Source: Mucilaginibacter sp. OK268
GTDB taxonomy: Bacteria; Bacteroidota; Bacteroidia; Sphingobacteriales; Sphingobacteriaceae
Direction: 5' to 3'
NCBI RefSeq assembly: GCF_900103125.1
Contig: NZ_FNJV01000003.1
Location: 1 to 64,000 of the forward strand
DNA length: 64,000 bases
Shown here: positions 48,248 to 58,715 of the stretch, piece by piece
How the letters are laid out: each line of letters opens with the position of its first letter
Numbering within the stretch: position 1 is the stretch's first letter
Program-made: the position numbers and the translations under genes
Notes under the pieces: model-generated
What the model was told of the DNA's origin: nothing
The model's input: the letters and a program-made list of their open reading frames with translations, nothing else
Databases searched by the model: none

Positions 48248-50626
48248 TTATTCACTCCGCAAACTCTTTACCGGGTTAGCAGTAGCCGCCATAATTGAGC
48301 GATAACCTACGGTGATAGAGGCAATAATGAATGTAGACAGAATAGACGCCAGGAAAATACCAGGGCCAATGGTTATACGATATTTAAAGTCCTGCAGATA
48401 ATTGTGCATGACCCACCAGGCCAGCGGTGCGGCAATTACAAAAGCTATAAGTAATAAGTAAGTAAACTCCTTACCAAACAACCATAAAATATGTTGTGTA
48501 TTTGCCCCTAATACTTTGCGCACCCCTATTTCTTTTGTTTTACGTACTGCCATAAACGATACCAGGCCATATAAACCCAGACAACCTATAAGGATAGCTA
48601 TACCTGCAAATGCCTCAACTAATTTTAATTGTATATTATCCATTTCATAAAACTTTCCGACGCTATCGTCAAGAAACTGGTACGAATAAAGCTCTTCCGG
48701 AAAGGTTTCATTCCATATTTTTTCAAACGCTGCCAACGAGGTTTTGGCGTTGCGCATATTTATCTTAACCGCCAATGTAGAGTATGACCGGTAATCGGGC
48801 ATGATACAAACAGCTGATATTTCGGTATGAAACGAGTAATTGTAAAAATCTTTTACTACACCTACAATAGGTGCTGTGGTTGATCGGCCATTTACGGACA
48901 GCATTTTACCGATCACATCCTGAGGTTTAAGATTAAGCTTTTTTACAAAGGTTTCATTTACCAGAAACTCACGTGTAGTGTCGGCAGGAAAAAAATTACG
49001 CCCGGCAACCAACTTCATCCCAAATGTTGAAAGAAAGTTTTCGTCCCCTGGTTTAGTGTTGATACCCCAATGTTCATCTTCGGCCCGGTGATTGAAACGA
49101 ACGTCTGTACTGTTATTGGATTGAGACGCGGGAGGTCTGTAACAGTAAGATGATTTTTCAACGCCCTGCACCTCATTAATACGGTTATGCAGCGTACTCA
49201 GTTTAGCTTTATCATTTTGTGGTATGGGTAATAACACAACGGCATCTTTGTTAAAGCCAAGGTCGGCGGTTTGGGAATAATGTAATTGCGATACAATAAT
49301 TATGGCCCCTATAATTAAAACTTGTGAAATGGAAAACTGGGTAACAACAAGTATACGACGTAGTGAAAAACCGCCAACATGTTCTTGTGAAAGTTTACTT
49401 TTAAGCGCCAGTATGGGTTGAAAACGAGCCAGTACCAGACCCGGATATGATCCGGATAAAAATACAACCAATATACTTATCAGTACAATAAACACAGCAA
49501 GCTGAGAAAGCTCAAATGCCATTTGGGAGTGAAATAAATTATTGATCACGGGCAGCGCGATAAATGATAAAGCAACAGCCACGATAACAGCCACCAGGGT
49601 AATTAAAGTGGTTTCTGCTATAAACTGCCAGAATAATTGGCGTGGCAGGCTACCTAAAACCTTTCGTACTCCTATCTCTTTGGCCCGGTTCAGTGCCTGG
49701 GCTGTAGCCAGATTAACAAAGTTTACGCAAGCGGTAATGATCAGGAACAGGCCAATGAAGAATAAAGCCCACAGGTATTTTTTATCGGCATATCCATCAA
49801 GGTCGGAATTGAAGTGAATATCTGAAAGTGGTTGTAACTTAAACTTCCATACTTTCAAATCTCGGCCTGTATAATGTTTTTTAACAATAAGTGCCATGGC
49901 TTCATTGGCACTGGCCAGCGTGGTAGATGGTTTTAATAATGTAAATACTTCGCTCCCACTAAAAACGCCACCCCAATTGTCTTCACGCTCTTTATTAGTA
50001 TATTCATTCATGTTACCATATGAAACATACACCTGTTGTTTACGATCGGTGTTAGCTGGCAGATCTTTTAACACGCCTGTAATAGTAAAATTTACTTTGT
50101 TATCCAGGCGAATGACTTTTCCTATCGGGTCAGCATCACCAAAATATTTTCGTGCAGTTTTTTCGGTTAATATAGCTTCGCCGGGCTTTACCAGTATCGT
50201 TTTTTTATCACCTTTTAATAGCGGAAAATTCAGGATATCAAAATACCCGGCTTCAGTAAAAGCAACCCCATCCTCTTCATTAAACTTTTTAACCTGATTA
50301 CCCTGGGTAATGGTGATCAGGTTATCGTGAAAGCTGATGGCACGAGCCGTTTGTTCTGCCAGCGCAAAATCGTTGCGAAAGGTTTTTCCTAAAGGTTGAG
50401 GTACCCCCTGCGATCTGCCAACACTCTCGTCATGCCATTCTGTATATAGGCGGTAAACCCTATCCGGAGTTTTATGGAAATTATCAAAGCTGAGATGATA
50501 CGTGATGAGTGTGAAGATCAAAATACCACAGGTAATCCCCAGGGCCAACCCAACAACACTGATGAACGCGTAAGCCTTGTTGCGTTTTAAATTGCGCCAG
50601 GCTATTTTAATATAATTTTTGATCAT
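48248..50626 (-). CDS. FtsX/MacB-type ABC permease, array member 2
   Basis: 792 residues, same architecture but of a different subgroup: N-terminus MIKNYIKIAWRNLKRNKAYA with FISVVGLALGITCGILIF and LITYHLSFDNFH, inner motif RAKEIGVRKVLGSLPRQL, closing motif KEIGVRKVLGANTQHI. LITYHLSFD is shared with member 6, not with its direct neighbours. The 63 bases between it and member 1 contain TAAATCCTAAACT words. Confidence 0.92.
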   Translation of the reverse strand: MIKNYIKIAWRNLKRNKAYAFISVVGLALGITCGILIFTLITYHLSFDNFHKTPDRVYRLYTEWHDESVGRSQGVPQPLGKTFRNDFALAEQTARAISFHDNLITITQGNQVKKFNEEDGVAFTEAGYFDILNFPLLKGDKKTILVKPGEAILTEKTARKYFGDADPIGKVIRLDNKVNFTITGVLKDLPANTDRKQQVYVSYGNMNEYTNKEREDNWGGVFSGSEVFTLLKPSTTLASANEAMALIVKKHYTGRDLKVWKFKLQPLSDIHFNSDLDGYADKKYLWALFFIGLFLIITACVNFVNLATAQALNRAKEIGVRKVLGSLPRQLFWQFIAETTLITLVAVIVAVALSFIALPVINNLFHSQMAFELSQLAVFIVLISILVVFLSGSYPGLVLARFQPILALKSKLSQEHVGGFSLRRILVVTQFSISQVLIIGAIIIVSQLHYSQTADLGFNKDAVVLLPIPQNDKAKLSTLHNRINEVQGVEKSSYCYRPPASQSNNSTDVRFNHRAEDEHWGINTKPGDENFLSTFGMKLVAGRNFFPADTTREFLVNETFVKKLNLKPQDVIGKMLSVNGRSTTAPIVGVVKDFYNYSFHTEISAVCIMPDYRSYSTLAVKINMRNAKTSLAAFEKIWNETFPEELYSYQFLDDSVGKFYEMDNIQLKLVEAFAGIAILIGCLGLYGLVSFMAVRKTKEIGVRKVLGANTQHILWLFGKEFTYLLLIAFVIAAPLAWWVMHNYLQDFKYRITIGPGIFLASILSTFIIASITVGYRSIMAATANPVKSLRSE

Positions 50627-50678
50627 AATGGTTAAATTCTAAACTCTAATTTTTAAATCGATATCCTTTTACGCACAA

Positions 50679-53069
50679 CTACTCGCTGCGCAAGCTTTTT
50701 ACAGGATTAGTTAATGCTGCTTTTATAGCTTGAAAACTAATAGTTATTAATGTGATGGCAATAGCCGCGGTTGCCGACAATATGAATACGCCTGGGCCAA
50801 TAGTGATACGGTAGTCATACTTTTGCAGCCAGTTTTGTAAAAAGTAAAATGCTACCGGCGATGCGATAACGCAGCTTATGCCTACCAATAAAATAAAGTC
50901 TTTTGATAGCAGTAGCCACACCTGGGCTACCGATGCACCCAATACTTTGCGAATACCAATTTCCTTTGTTCGCTGTTCGGCAACGTAGGCGGCTAATCCA
51001 AACAAACCAAGGCATGATATTAAAATAGCCAAACCTGCAAATATTCCGGACAGTTTACCTACCAGTATTTCCAGATTAAATTTATGATTATACTCTTCGT
51101 CAACAAACTGGTATATATACGGATAAGCAGGATTATAGGAATCAAATATTTTAGTAAGCTTTTTGATTGCTTGCTGAGTATTAGCATTTGGCGCCAAACG
51201 GTACATAATGTTATTGGCTACATGGCCATGACTAAAAATAGCCGGTTGAACCGGCGTAAATGGCGACTCCATCAGGGCATCTTTTACCACTCCAATAACA
51301 CGTACCGGTACAGTGCTACCATTCCAGGTTACTAACTGGTTTATGGGGTTTTTCAGGCCTATTCTTTTTACAGCGGCTTCATTAAGTATAACACTGGTAG
51401 AGTCGGCCGTCCAGCTGTGAGTAAAATCCCTGCCTTCTCTAAGGGTCATCCCCAGGGTTTTAAAATAATCATCAGATACAAAAACAGCCGCGATGTTCAC
51501 AGCCTCATCACTCACGCTTTTACCCGGCCATTTATCAAGCGACATGTGGCTGTATATATTGGTAACCGGACTCGAGGCTGCGGCAACGCTTTCAACATAC
51601 CCGCTGGCCAGCAGATCGTTTTTTAAAGCATCATATTTCGTATTCAGATCACCGCTCATGTCAGTCATCATTAACCTGGCTGCATTGTAGCCTGTTGGCC
51701 TGTCCTTGGCATGTTGTATTTGCTGGTATACGATGATGGTGCTAATGATTAAAGCAATAGAGCAGCTGAACTGTGTTACAACCAATATTTTACGAGGTAA
51801 GGATGCCGATTTGCCCTCTTTGATCGCGCCTTTTAAAACTTTTACGGGGTTAAAGGATGACAGATAAAATGCGGGCCTGCTTCCGGCCAGTAAACCCGTC
51901 AATAGTACATAAAATAACATGATACCCCAAAATACAGGGTTGGTGTATGGGATACTGATAGCACTGTCAACCAGTGAATTAAAATATGGTAAAGCCAGCT
52001 GTACAAATAATATCGAAAACAAAAAGGCGATAAATGTAATCAAGACAGATTCGGCTAAAAACTGGATGATCAGATCGCGGCGCTGGGAGCCGATCGCTTT
52101 TCGTACCCCAACCTCTCTTGCTCTTCGTTCAGAACGCGCGGTTGAAAGGTTCATGAAGTTGATACAGGCAATAAGCAACACCAGTATACCTATGATGTTG
52201 AACATCCGAACATAATCAATAAAGCCACCTACGGCTTTACCGTTCTTAAAATCGGAGTATAGATGCCAGTCTTTTAAAGGGTGTAAGATCACTTCAGGCT
52301 TTGCAGGCCTCATTTGGGGGCTATGCTCGTACACAAGGTTCTTGATTTTAGGTGCAATTTGTTCAATTGTTACGCCAGGTTCTAACTCCACAAAGGCATT
52401 GAATGAATTATTTGTCCATGTGGTACGGGCGGTGCTCATCCAGCTTTCGGTTTTTTCCTTAAAACTAAAGGGAGTTAAAAAGCTGAACTGCTTGGTAGCG
52501 TTTTTAGGAATATCCTTTATTACACCTGTTACTTTTAGGTTCTGCTGATTATCAATCCGGATGAATTTATTTATAGGGTCCACATTACCAAATAAGGCTT
52601 TGGCGGTCGACTCGTTTAAAATAATGGAATAAGGATCGGTTAAAGCGTCTTTGGCACTACCTTTAACAAAGGGGTATTGAAATATCTTTAAGAAATCGGG
52701 GGCTGCGGCACCACCATTCAGGTAAAGTTTTTTGTCACCAACCAATAGCGAATGCCACTGCCATCCAACCCAATCTGTTTCGGCAGCATACTTTATTCCA
52801 GGTATCTCTTTTCGCATGACATCAACCAGAGGAATAGCCATGGCGGTTTGCGTATGCTCGCCATCGTGCTGAGTGGTGAAATTTAGCTCAACCTGATATA
52901 ATTGCTTGTAATTGGGCAAAAATTTATCAAAAGAGTATTCATTAACTACCCACAATCCAATAATCAGGGCAACTGCCATACCGGCCGCTAACCCTAATAT
53001 GTTAATGGCACTATAAACTTTATTGTTGACGATGTTACGCCATGCAATTTTCAAATAGTTCTTGATCAT
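50679..53069 (-). CDS. FtsX/MacB-type ABC permease, array member 3
   Basis: 796 residues. Closest to member 1: both start MIKNYLKIAWRN, have SAINILGLAAGMAVAL, REVG(V/I)RKAIGSQR in the middle and YFLQNWLQKYDYR(I/V) near the end. The first periplasmic domain differs most (for example TQHDGEHTQTAMAIPL), which suggests ligand or partner change after duplication. The 52-base gap to member 2 has a word-like AT-rich sequence. Confidence 0.92.
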   Translation of the reverse strand: MIKNYLKIAWRNIVNNKVYSAINILGLAAGMAVALIIGLWVVNEYSFDKFLPNYKQLYQVELNFTTQHDGEHTQTAMAIPLVDVMRKEIPGIKYAAETDWVGWQWHSLLVGDKKLYLNGGAAAPDFLKIFQYPFVKGSAKDALTDPYSIILNESTAKALFGNVDPINKFIRIDNQQNLKVTGVIKDIPKNATKQFSFLTPFSFKEKTESWMSTARTTWTNNSFNAFVELEPGVTIEQIAPKIKNLVYEHSPQMRPAKPEVILHPLKDWHLYSDFKNGKAVGGFIDYVRMFNIIGILVLLIACINFMNLSTARSERRAREVGVRKAIGSQRRDLIIQFLAESVLITFIAFLFSILFVQLALPYFNSLVDSAISIPYTNPVFWGIMLFYVLLTGLLAGSRPAFYLSSFNPVKVLKGAIKEGKSASLPRKILVVTQFSCSIALIISTIIVYQQIQHAKDRPTGYNAARLMMTDMSGDLNTKYDALKNDLLASGYVESVAAASSPVTNIYSHMSLDKWPGKSVSDEAVNIAAVFVSDDYFKTLGMTLREGRDFTHSWTADSTSVILNEAAVKRIGLKNPINQLVTWNGSTVPVRVIGVVKDALMESPFTPVQPAIFSHGHVANNIMYRLAPNANTQQAIKKLTKIFDSYNPAYPYIYQFVDEEYNHKFNLEILVGKLSGIFAGLAILISCLGLFGLAAYVAEQRTKEIGIRKVLGASVAQVWLLLSKDFILLVGISCVIASPVAFYFLQNWLQKYDYRITIGPGVFILSATAAIAITLITISFQAIKAALTNPVKSLRSE

Positions 53070-53114
53070 GATTTTTTTAAACTCTAAATACTAAATCGAA
53101 CATTCGGAATCCGC

Positions 53115-55469
53115 TTATTCATTCCTCAAACTATTCACCGGATTTGACAAAGCAGCCTTAATAGCCTGGAAACTAACCGTCGCCAATGCTATCAACATAG
53201 CTAGTATGCCTGCAGCGGCAAACACCATCCAGTTCACCGTTATTCTATACTGGTAATTTTGTAGCCATTTAGATAAAGCCCACCAGGCTATCGGAAAAGC
53301 GATAAGACAAGAAATGCCTACCAGCTTTAAGAAATCCTTTGACAGCAAACCTGTTAAACCGGCAACAGAAGCTCCAAGCACCTTCCTTATACCGATTTCT
53401 TTGATCCTTCGTTCCGCTGTGTACGCTGCCAATCCAAACAAACCCAGGCAAGATATGAGGATAGCCAGCGATGCAAACACGCCCGCCAGTTTTCCGGTTA
53501 ATGCTTCGGTTTTAAACAGTCGGTCAAAGTCGTCATCCATGAATTTATACTCAAAAGGATAAGCTGGGTTATTAACCTTCATGACCGCTCCGATTTTAGC
53601 CAGCGCTTCTGACAAATTTACATTGCTTTTAATGCGGATACTTAATACATTGGTTCCGATTATCTTATTATATAGTACAAGCGGGGTACTCACAGCGTAC
53701 ATGTCATTGTATAGAAAATCTTTTACTATACCGGCTATTTCAAATTCCTTTTTGCCCACGTCTCTGATAATCCCACCTACACGGCCTTGTTTGCCCATTT
53801 GCTTCGCCATTGCCTCATTAATAATTACGCTATTACTATCCAAAGTCGAATTGGTATAAAAATCTCTGCCGGAAGCCAGTTTCATACCCATGGTTCGAAC
53901 AAATTGCGGACTTACATTTTCAAATGATATCAATGGATTTTGTGTAGGAGCCTTCCCTGTCCACGAATAATTATCAGTATTCTTCCATACTTGTATTACA
54001 GGGAAATCGCTTAATGAAGCATTTTCAACTACTCGACTTTGTTTAAGTTGCTGATAAACATTTTCAAAATGATCTGTTAGTTTACCCTGTGTAGTCACAT
54101 AAATCAAATTACTTTTATTGTAACCCAGATCCCTGTTTTTTACGTGCTGTATTTGCTGGTAAATAATAATGGTACTAACTATGAGTATAATGGAAATAGA
54201 AAATTGAATAACCACCAGGCCTTCTCTGATAAAACCCGCACCAGCAGGTAATTTCATACTTTTTAGTACCGTTATAGGATTAAATGATGAAAGGTAAAAA
54301 GCCGGATAACTACCCGCCAGTAAGCCTGTAACGGCGCCGATCAACAATAAATAAATAAGATGAACTGGCTCAAAAACATCAATAAATAGCTCTTTTTGAA
54401 CCAGATTATTAAATGCCGGCAATGTAATATATATAAACCCAACGGCTATAAATACCGCTATAAAAGACATCACAATAGCTTCGCCGATGAACTGGGCTAT
54501 CAACTTTCCTTTACCTGCTCCCATTACTTTACGTACGCCTACCTCTTTTGCCCGTTTCTCTGACCTGGCGGTTGAAAGGTTCATAAAGTTAATGCATGCT
54601 ATGATTAAAATAATAAAACCGATGATAGAGAATAAACGGACATATTCAATACGTCCACCGTCCATTTTCCCGTTAGTAAAATTATTGTGCAGATTCCAGT
54701 CGTTCATGCCAAAGAGAAAGCATTCCGTTTTGGTACCGCTATTTTTACTGGTTAGGTAATGTTGTAACTTTTTATTAACTCCCGTAACGTTTGCGGATGG
54801 TATCAATTCAACATAAGTATGGGCCCAGTTGGCACCCCACTCCTGCATCCATGGAAATTTATGGTCGATGTTGGCTATTGGGGCAAGCCACTGAAATTGG
54901 AATGTTGAGTTTTTAGGCAGATCATTAAAAACGCCGGTTACTGTATACTCCTGTTCATTATTTATCTTCAATGTTTTACCCACAGCATCGGCAGTACCAA
55001 AGAATTTTTTAGCCATTGTGGCATTAATAACAACCGAGTGCAACTCCTTAAATACATTGGAAATATCCCCGTTTATAAATGACAATTTCAACATGGAGAA
55101 TATCTCAGGGTCTGCATAACTACCATCTTCGGTAATAGCTTTTTCATCCAATGAAAACAAAAGCTGGTCAGATCCGGCCGTCCGGGCAATGGCCTTTATT
55201 TCAGGAATTTCCATCTTCAGCGCCTTGGCCATTGGGCCGGGTGTTGCAATAAAAGTAGACATTTTACCATCATAAGTTTGATTCTCATAAATGGTATATA
55301 GATTATTTCGCTTTTCGAAATTATGGTTAAATGTTAATTCATCCTGAACCCATAAAAATATGAGCGAGGCACAAGCTATACCCGTAGCTAAACCTGCAAT
55401 ATTTAAAAAACTATAAGCCCGGTTTTTAAGCAGGCTACGCAGGGTGGTTTTAAAATAGTTACCTATCAT
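53115..55469 (-). CDS. FtsX/MacB-type ABC permease, array member 4
   Basis: 784 residues, the shortest of the row. N-terminus MIGNYFKTTLRSLLKNRAYS departs from the IAWRN pattern of the others; first span FLNIAGLATGIACASLIFLWV; inner motif AKEVGVRKVMGAGKGKL; closing motif KEIGIRKVLGASVAGL; end NPVNSLRNE. It has RRIKEIG where neighbours have QRTKEIG. Spacing to member 3 is 45 bases. Confidence 0.92.
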   Translation of the reverse strand: MIGNYFKTTLRSLLKNRAYSFLNIAGLATGIACASLIFLWVQDELTFNHNFEKRNNLYTIYENQTYDGKMSTFIATPGPMAKALKMEIPEIKAIARTAGSDQLLFSLDEKAITEDGSYADPEIFSMLKLSFINGDISNVFKELHSVVINATMAKKFFGTADAVGKTLKINNEQEYTVTGVFNDLPKNSTFQFQWLAPIANIDHKFPWMQEWGANWAHTYVELIPSANVTGVNKKLQHYLTSKNSGTKTECFLFGMNDWNLHNNFTNGKMDGGRIEYVRLFSIIGFIILIIACINFMNLSTARSEKRAKEVGVRKVMGAGKGKLIAQFIGEAIVMSFIAVFIAVGFIYITLPAFNNLVQKELFIDVFEPVHLIYLLLIGAVTGLLAGSYPAFYLSSFNPITVLKSMKLPAGAGFIREGLVVIQFSISIILIVSTIIIYQQIQHVKNRDLGYNKSNLIYVTTQGKLTDHFENVYQQLKQSRVVENASLSDFPVIQVWKNTDNYSWTGKAPTQNPLISFENVSPQFVRTMGMKLASGRDFYTNSTLDSNSVIINEAMAKQMGKQGRVGGIIRDVGKKEFEIAGIVKDFLYNDMYAVSTPLVLYNKIIGTNVLSIRIKSNVNLSEALAKIGAVMKVNNPAYPFEYKFMDDDFDRLFKTEALTGKLAGVFASLAILISCLGLFGLAAYTAERRIKEIGIRKVLGASVAGLTGLLSKDFLKLVGISCLIAFPIAWWALSKWLQNYQYRITVNWMVFAAAGILAMLIALATVSFQAIKAALSNPVNSLRNE

Positions 55470-55492
55470 TGCAATAGTTTTAAGTTTTATGA

Positions 55493-57910
55493 TTATTCGT
55501 TTCTTAAACTTTTAACGGGATTTACCAGAGCGGCTTTTAAAGCTTTGTATCCTACGGTGATCCAGGCAATCAGAACCGAGGATATAATAGCAAGTGCGAA
55601 CACCCAAACACTTAATGATATCCGGTAAGCGAAGTTTTGCAGCCAACCCGTCATTAGGTACCAGGCCGTTGGCATAGCTATAACAAATGAAATGGTTATC
55701 AGTACCATGAATTCCTTAGAGAATAGATAAATGATACTGCTTATCGATGCGCCCAATACCTTACGGATACCAACTTCTTTGGTACGTTGCACAGCCATAA
55801 ACGATACCAGACCATATAAACCCAGGCAAGATATAAAAATGGCTATACCGGCAAATACCTTATAAACCAGGGCCATTTGGTTTTCCTGTTTATAAAAATC
55901 GGCTATGTTTTGATCCAGGAAATATCCGTTATAGGCATATTCAGGATAAGTGGTTTCCCACATTTTTTGAAGCTGCGCAACCGTTTTGCTCAAGTCATTG
56001 GTTTTGATCTTAATAGCCACCTGCGATTCATAAGTTTTCTGGGCAGATATAACAATGGGTTTTACAGTTTCACGAAGAGAATTAGTTTTAAAATCTTTAA
56101 CTACACCGCTAATGGGTAAAGTAGGTCCTGTGCCCAAGCGAACAGTTTTACCTATGGCATCCTGAGCATTCTGAACACCAAGTTTGTGGATAAAGGTTTC
56201 ATTAACAACAAGCTGCCTGGCGGTATCGCCTACATCATATACCCTGCCAGCTACAAAATGCAGTTCATAGGTTTTGAAATAATCGGCATCGCCAAATTTT
56301 AAAAAGGTACTAAAACCTGGATCTTTAATGGAATGATTAAAATAAAAGTTGGTGGCTGAGTTATTTTCAGATGATGGAGCATCAGAAGAAAAACTTACCG
56401 ACTCTACCTGTGCATTTTGCAGTAAACGTTGTTTAAAGGAATCCATTTTACGCAGACTCAGGCTGTCTGTGTATCCGGGTATCACCAGTACCGCATTTTT
56501 ATTAAATCCAAGGTCGGCTTTATTTACAAAATCCATTTGGCTTACCGCTACAATAGTACCGATAATGAGCAATTGGGATATAGCAAACTGAGCAACAACC
56601 AGGGCTCGGCGCAAAGGTATACCACCGATGGAGGCCGCTGTGATCTTGTTTTTTAAAGCTAACACTGGTTTAAAGCCAGATACAACCAAAGCCGGATATA
56701 TACCGGACAGCAGGATCACAGAAAACATTACTATTACCGAAAATATGATGTTATCCATTGTAAACAGTCCCATATTTTCAGGCACACTGGCAATGTGTTT
56801 TAAATAAGGCATAGCCATTTTTGCTACGATGAGCGCTAATAAGACTGAGCCGATAACAATTAAGGTGGTTTCTCCTATAATTTGTAGGATCAATTGTTTA
56901 CGGGTACTGCCCAATACCTTGCGGATACCAACTTCTTTTGATCTGCCTACTGATTGAGCGGTAGACAGATTTATAAAGTTAATAGAAGCCATAACGATAA
57001 TCAGTATGGCAATAAATGATAACGTGCGTAAGGTGGCCATACTCATGATATGATCACCTATAGTATTGCCAAAGCGGGTATCAAAATGGAGCAGGGCTAA
57101 CGGTTGCGCGAAAATAAGTTTGCGCTTGGTGCCCGTTTCATAATGTTTTTTGGTAAAAGATATGAGTTGGTTATCTATGTTATTAATAGAGGTATTGGGA
57201 ATTAGCATGAATACCTGGTGATTACTGCTAATTGCACCCCACTCATTTTCGTAATAGTATTCTTTAGGGTGTTGTTTCCAGGTGATATATGATACCATTA
57301 TTTTAAATGGGAAATCTGTATTTTCCGGCTGATCTTCAGTAATACCTGCTATTTTAAGATCAATCAGGTTATCCATTTTCAGGGTTTTACCTATGACGTT
57401 AGTCCAGTTGCCAAAATATTTCACAGCCGTGCTTTTACTGATAACCGCCATATTGGGTTCGGCTAAAACAGAAGGTGTCCCCGCGAGCCATTTAAAACTA
57501 AAAATATCAAAAAACTGAGGCTCGATAAATACAACCCCTATACTTTCTGTGAATTTTTTATCACCTGTATTTTTACCAGCACTTATATCAGGTACTGTGA
57601 TCTGACTGCCATAACTGGAGTTTAATGCAGCTACCTTTGCTTGTGGAAAATCAACCCGCAGGGCATCTGTGGCCGGGGCGGGCAATCCCGGAGTATAACT
57701 AAAGCCATCCTCGTGAGTTTGTTTAAGTACTATATGGTAAATGTTTTTAAAATTAGGCTGGTTCGTGTCAAAACTCATCTCATAACGGATGATAACGAAT
57801 ATCAGCAAACAGGCAGAAATTCCTAAAGTTAAACCGGCTATATTAATGGCAGAATATCCTTTATGACGAATTATATTTCTCCAGGCTATTTTAAAATAGT
57901 TTTTCAGCAT
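55493..57910 (-). CDS. FtsX/MacB-type ABC permease, array member 5
   Basis: 805 residues from MLKNYFKIAWRNIIRHKGYS. The frame opens at 57931 (MLIKLRK), but MLKNYFKIAWRN matches the family start, so 57910 is chosen. Inner motif SKEVGIRKVLGSTRKQL; closing motif KEVGIRKVLGASISSI; end NPVKSLRNE. It is the first gene after the promoter-like element at 57945-58043 and the gap of 23 bases to member 4 suggests one transcript for members 5 to 1. Confidence 0.92.
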   Translation of the reverse strand: MLKNYFKIAWRNIIRHKGYSAINIAGLTLGISACLLIFVIIRYEMSFDTNQPNFKNIYHIVLKQTHEDGFSYTPGLPAPATDALRVDFPQAKVAALNSSYGSQITVPDISAGKNTGDKKFTESIGVVFIEPQFFDIFSFKWLAGTPSVLAEPNMAVISKSTAVKYFGNWTNVIGKTLKMDNLIDLKIAGITEDQPENTDFPFKIMVSYITWKQHPKEYYYENEWGAISSNHQVFMLIPNTSINNIDNQLISFTKKHYETGTKRKLIFAQPLALLHFDTRFGNTIGDHIMSMATLRTLSFIAILIIVMASINFINLSTAQSVGRSKEVGIRKVLGSTRKQLILQIIGETTLIVIGSVLLALIVAKMAMPYLKHIASVPENMGLFTMDNIIFSVIVMFSVILLSGIYPALVVSGFKPVLALKNKITAASIGGIPLRRALVVAQFAISQLLIIGTIVAVSQMDFVNKADLGFNKNAVLVIPGYTDSLSLRKMDSFKQRLLQNAQVESVSFSSDAPSSENNSATNFYFNHSIKDPGFSTFLKFGDADYFKTYELHFVAGRVYDVGDTARQLVVNETFIHKLGVQNAQDAIGKTVRLGTGPTLPISGVVKDFKTNSLRETVKPIVISAQKTYESQVAIKIKTNDLSKTVAQLQKMWETTYPEYAYNGYFLDQNIADFYKQENQMALVYKVFAGIAIFISCLGLYGLVSFMAVQRTKEVGIRKVLGASISSIIYLFSKEFMVLITISFVIAMPTAWYLMTGWLQNFAYRISLSVWVFALAIISSVLIAWITVGYKALKAALVNPVKSLRNE

Positions 57911-57944
57911 TTTTCGTAGTTTAATCAGCATTAAAGATTAAAAC

Positions 57945-58043
57945 ATATACCAAAATATCAAATAGCTGTATATCAATAAATTATATAATTGTTTAAGAAT
58001 AAAGTGTTCGTAAGTGTAACAACACATGTACGGTTATGATACA
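57945..58043 (-). promoter_or_regulatory. Upstream element plus promoter-like box, permease members 5-1
   Basis: Minus strand TGTATCATAACCGTAC, 7 bases, GTTACA, 4 bases, CGAACA (plus 58005-58043), then 50 bases on TTTGGTATAT (57945-57954). Block spacing is identical to the copy in front of the ATPase unit. Confidence 0.55.
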
Positions 58044-58173
58044 GTGAGTATGAGCGAATTAATTAGCTGGGGGATTACTTTAGTAGGGACTTTACTTCTT
58101 TAGGATAACCGGTCAGGCATCAAAACAATACCCGGTAAATTAATATTACAAATTCAAAGGGTCCCATTGACTA

Positions 58174-58581
58174 TTATAGTACTTTCTCTAAGACTAAATA
58201 TTTACCCTTTGCGCCTACAGAAAAGAAACCTAACCTTTTACATAGGTTTAGCGCTTTTATATTATCCCCTTTTACCTCAGTGCAACATTTCCTAAACCCC
58301 TTAAGGGTTAGGTCTTTCAAAGAAAACTCAACTAATCTTCTGCCATATCCCATTCTCCATACCGAAGGAGAAACGATGAGCATAGATATAAACCCAATCT
58401 TATTTACATGATCATTAGCATAATACGCTAAAAAGCCTTGTAGAACATCTTGCTCAACCACAATAATGATGCAAGCCTTTTCAATAAGTTTATTAAGATA
58501 AGTGTTTAAGTCATTATGTTCAAAAATGCCGCTGCCATCATTGATTAATTGACTCATTAAATCAAGAACTTTTTGTTTCAT
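58174..58581 (-). CDS. GNAT-family N-acetyltransferase
   Basis: 135 residues from MKQKVLDLMSQL; the frame continues to 58623 but the extra 14 residues are not family-like. The acetyl-CoA site is SMLIVSPSVWRMGYGRRLVEF, and NIKALNLCKRLGFFSVG is the closing motif B region. The substrate is unknown. It interrupts the permease row, between members 6 and 5, and both flanks carry regulatory-looking sequence, so it may be a later insertion. Confidence 0.85.
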   Translation of the reverse strand: MKQKVLDLMSQLINDGSGIFEHNDLNTYLNKLIEKACIIIVVEQDVLQGFLAYYANDHVNKIGFISMLIVSPSVWRMGYGRRLVEFSLKDLTLKGFRKCCTEVKGDNIKALNLCKRLGFFSVGAKGKYLVLEKVL

Positions 58582-58657
58582 AAGGATGTAGTTTATTCGC
58601 TGAAATTCAGTTGAATAATACAATCTATATGAATATTTCTTCAGAAACGAAAAGAAA

Positions 58658-58681
58658 GTAAACTATGTAAACTTAGTTTAC
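58658..58681. promoter_or_regulatory. Three GTAAACT sites upstream of the GNAT gene
   Basis: GTAAACTA (58658), GTAAACT (58667) and the inverted TAGTTTAC (58674-58681), making an 8-bp dyad with a direct copy inside. Operator candidate. Confidence 0.4.
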
Positions 58682-58715
58682 AGTTGTTGTTTTAATTTTA
58701 CATGATTTTCACACG

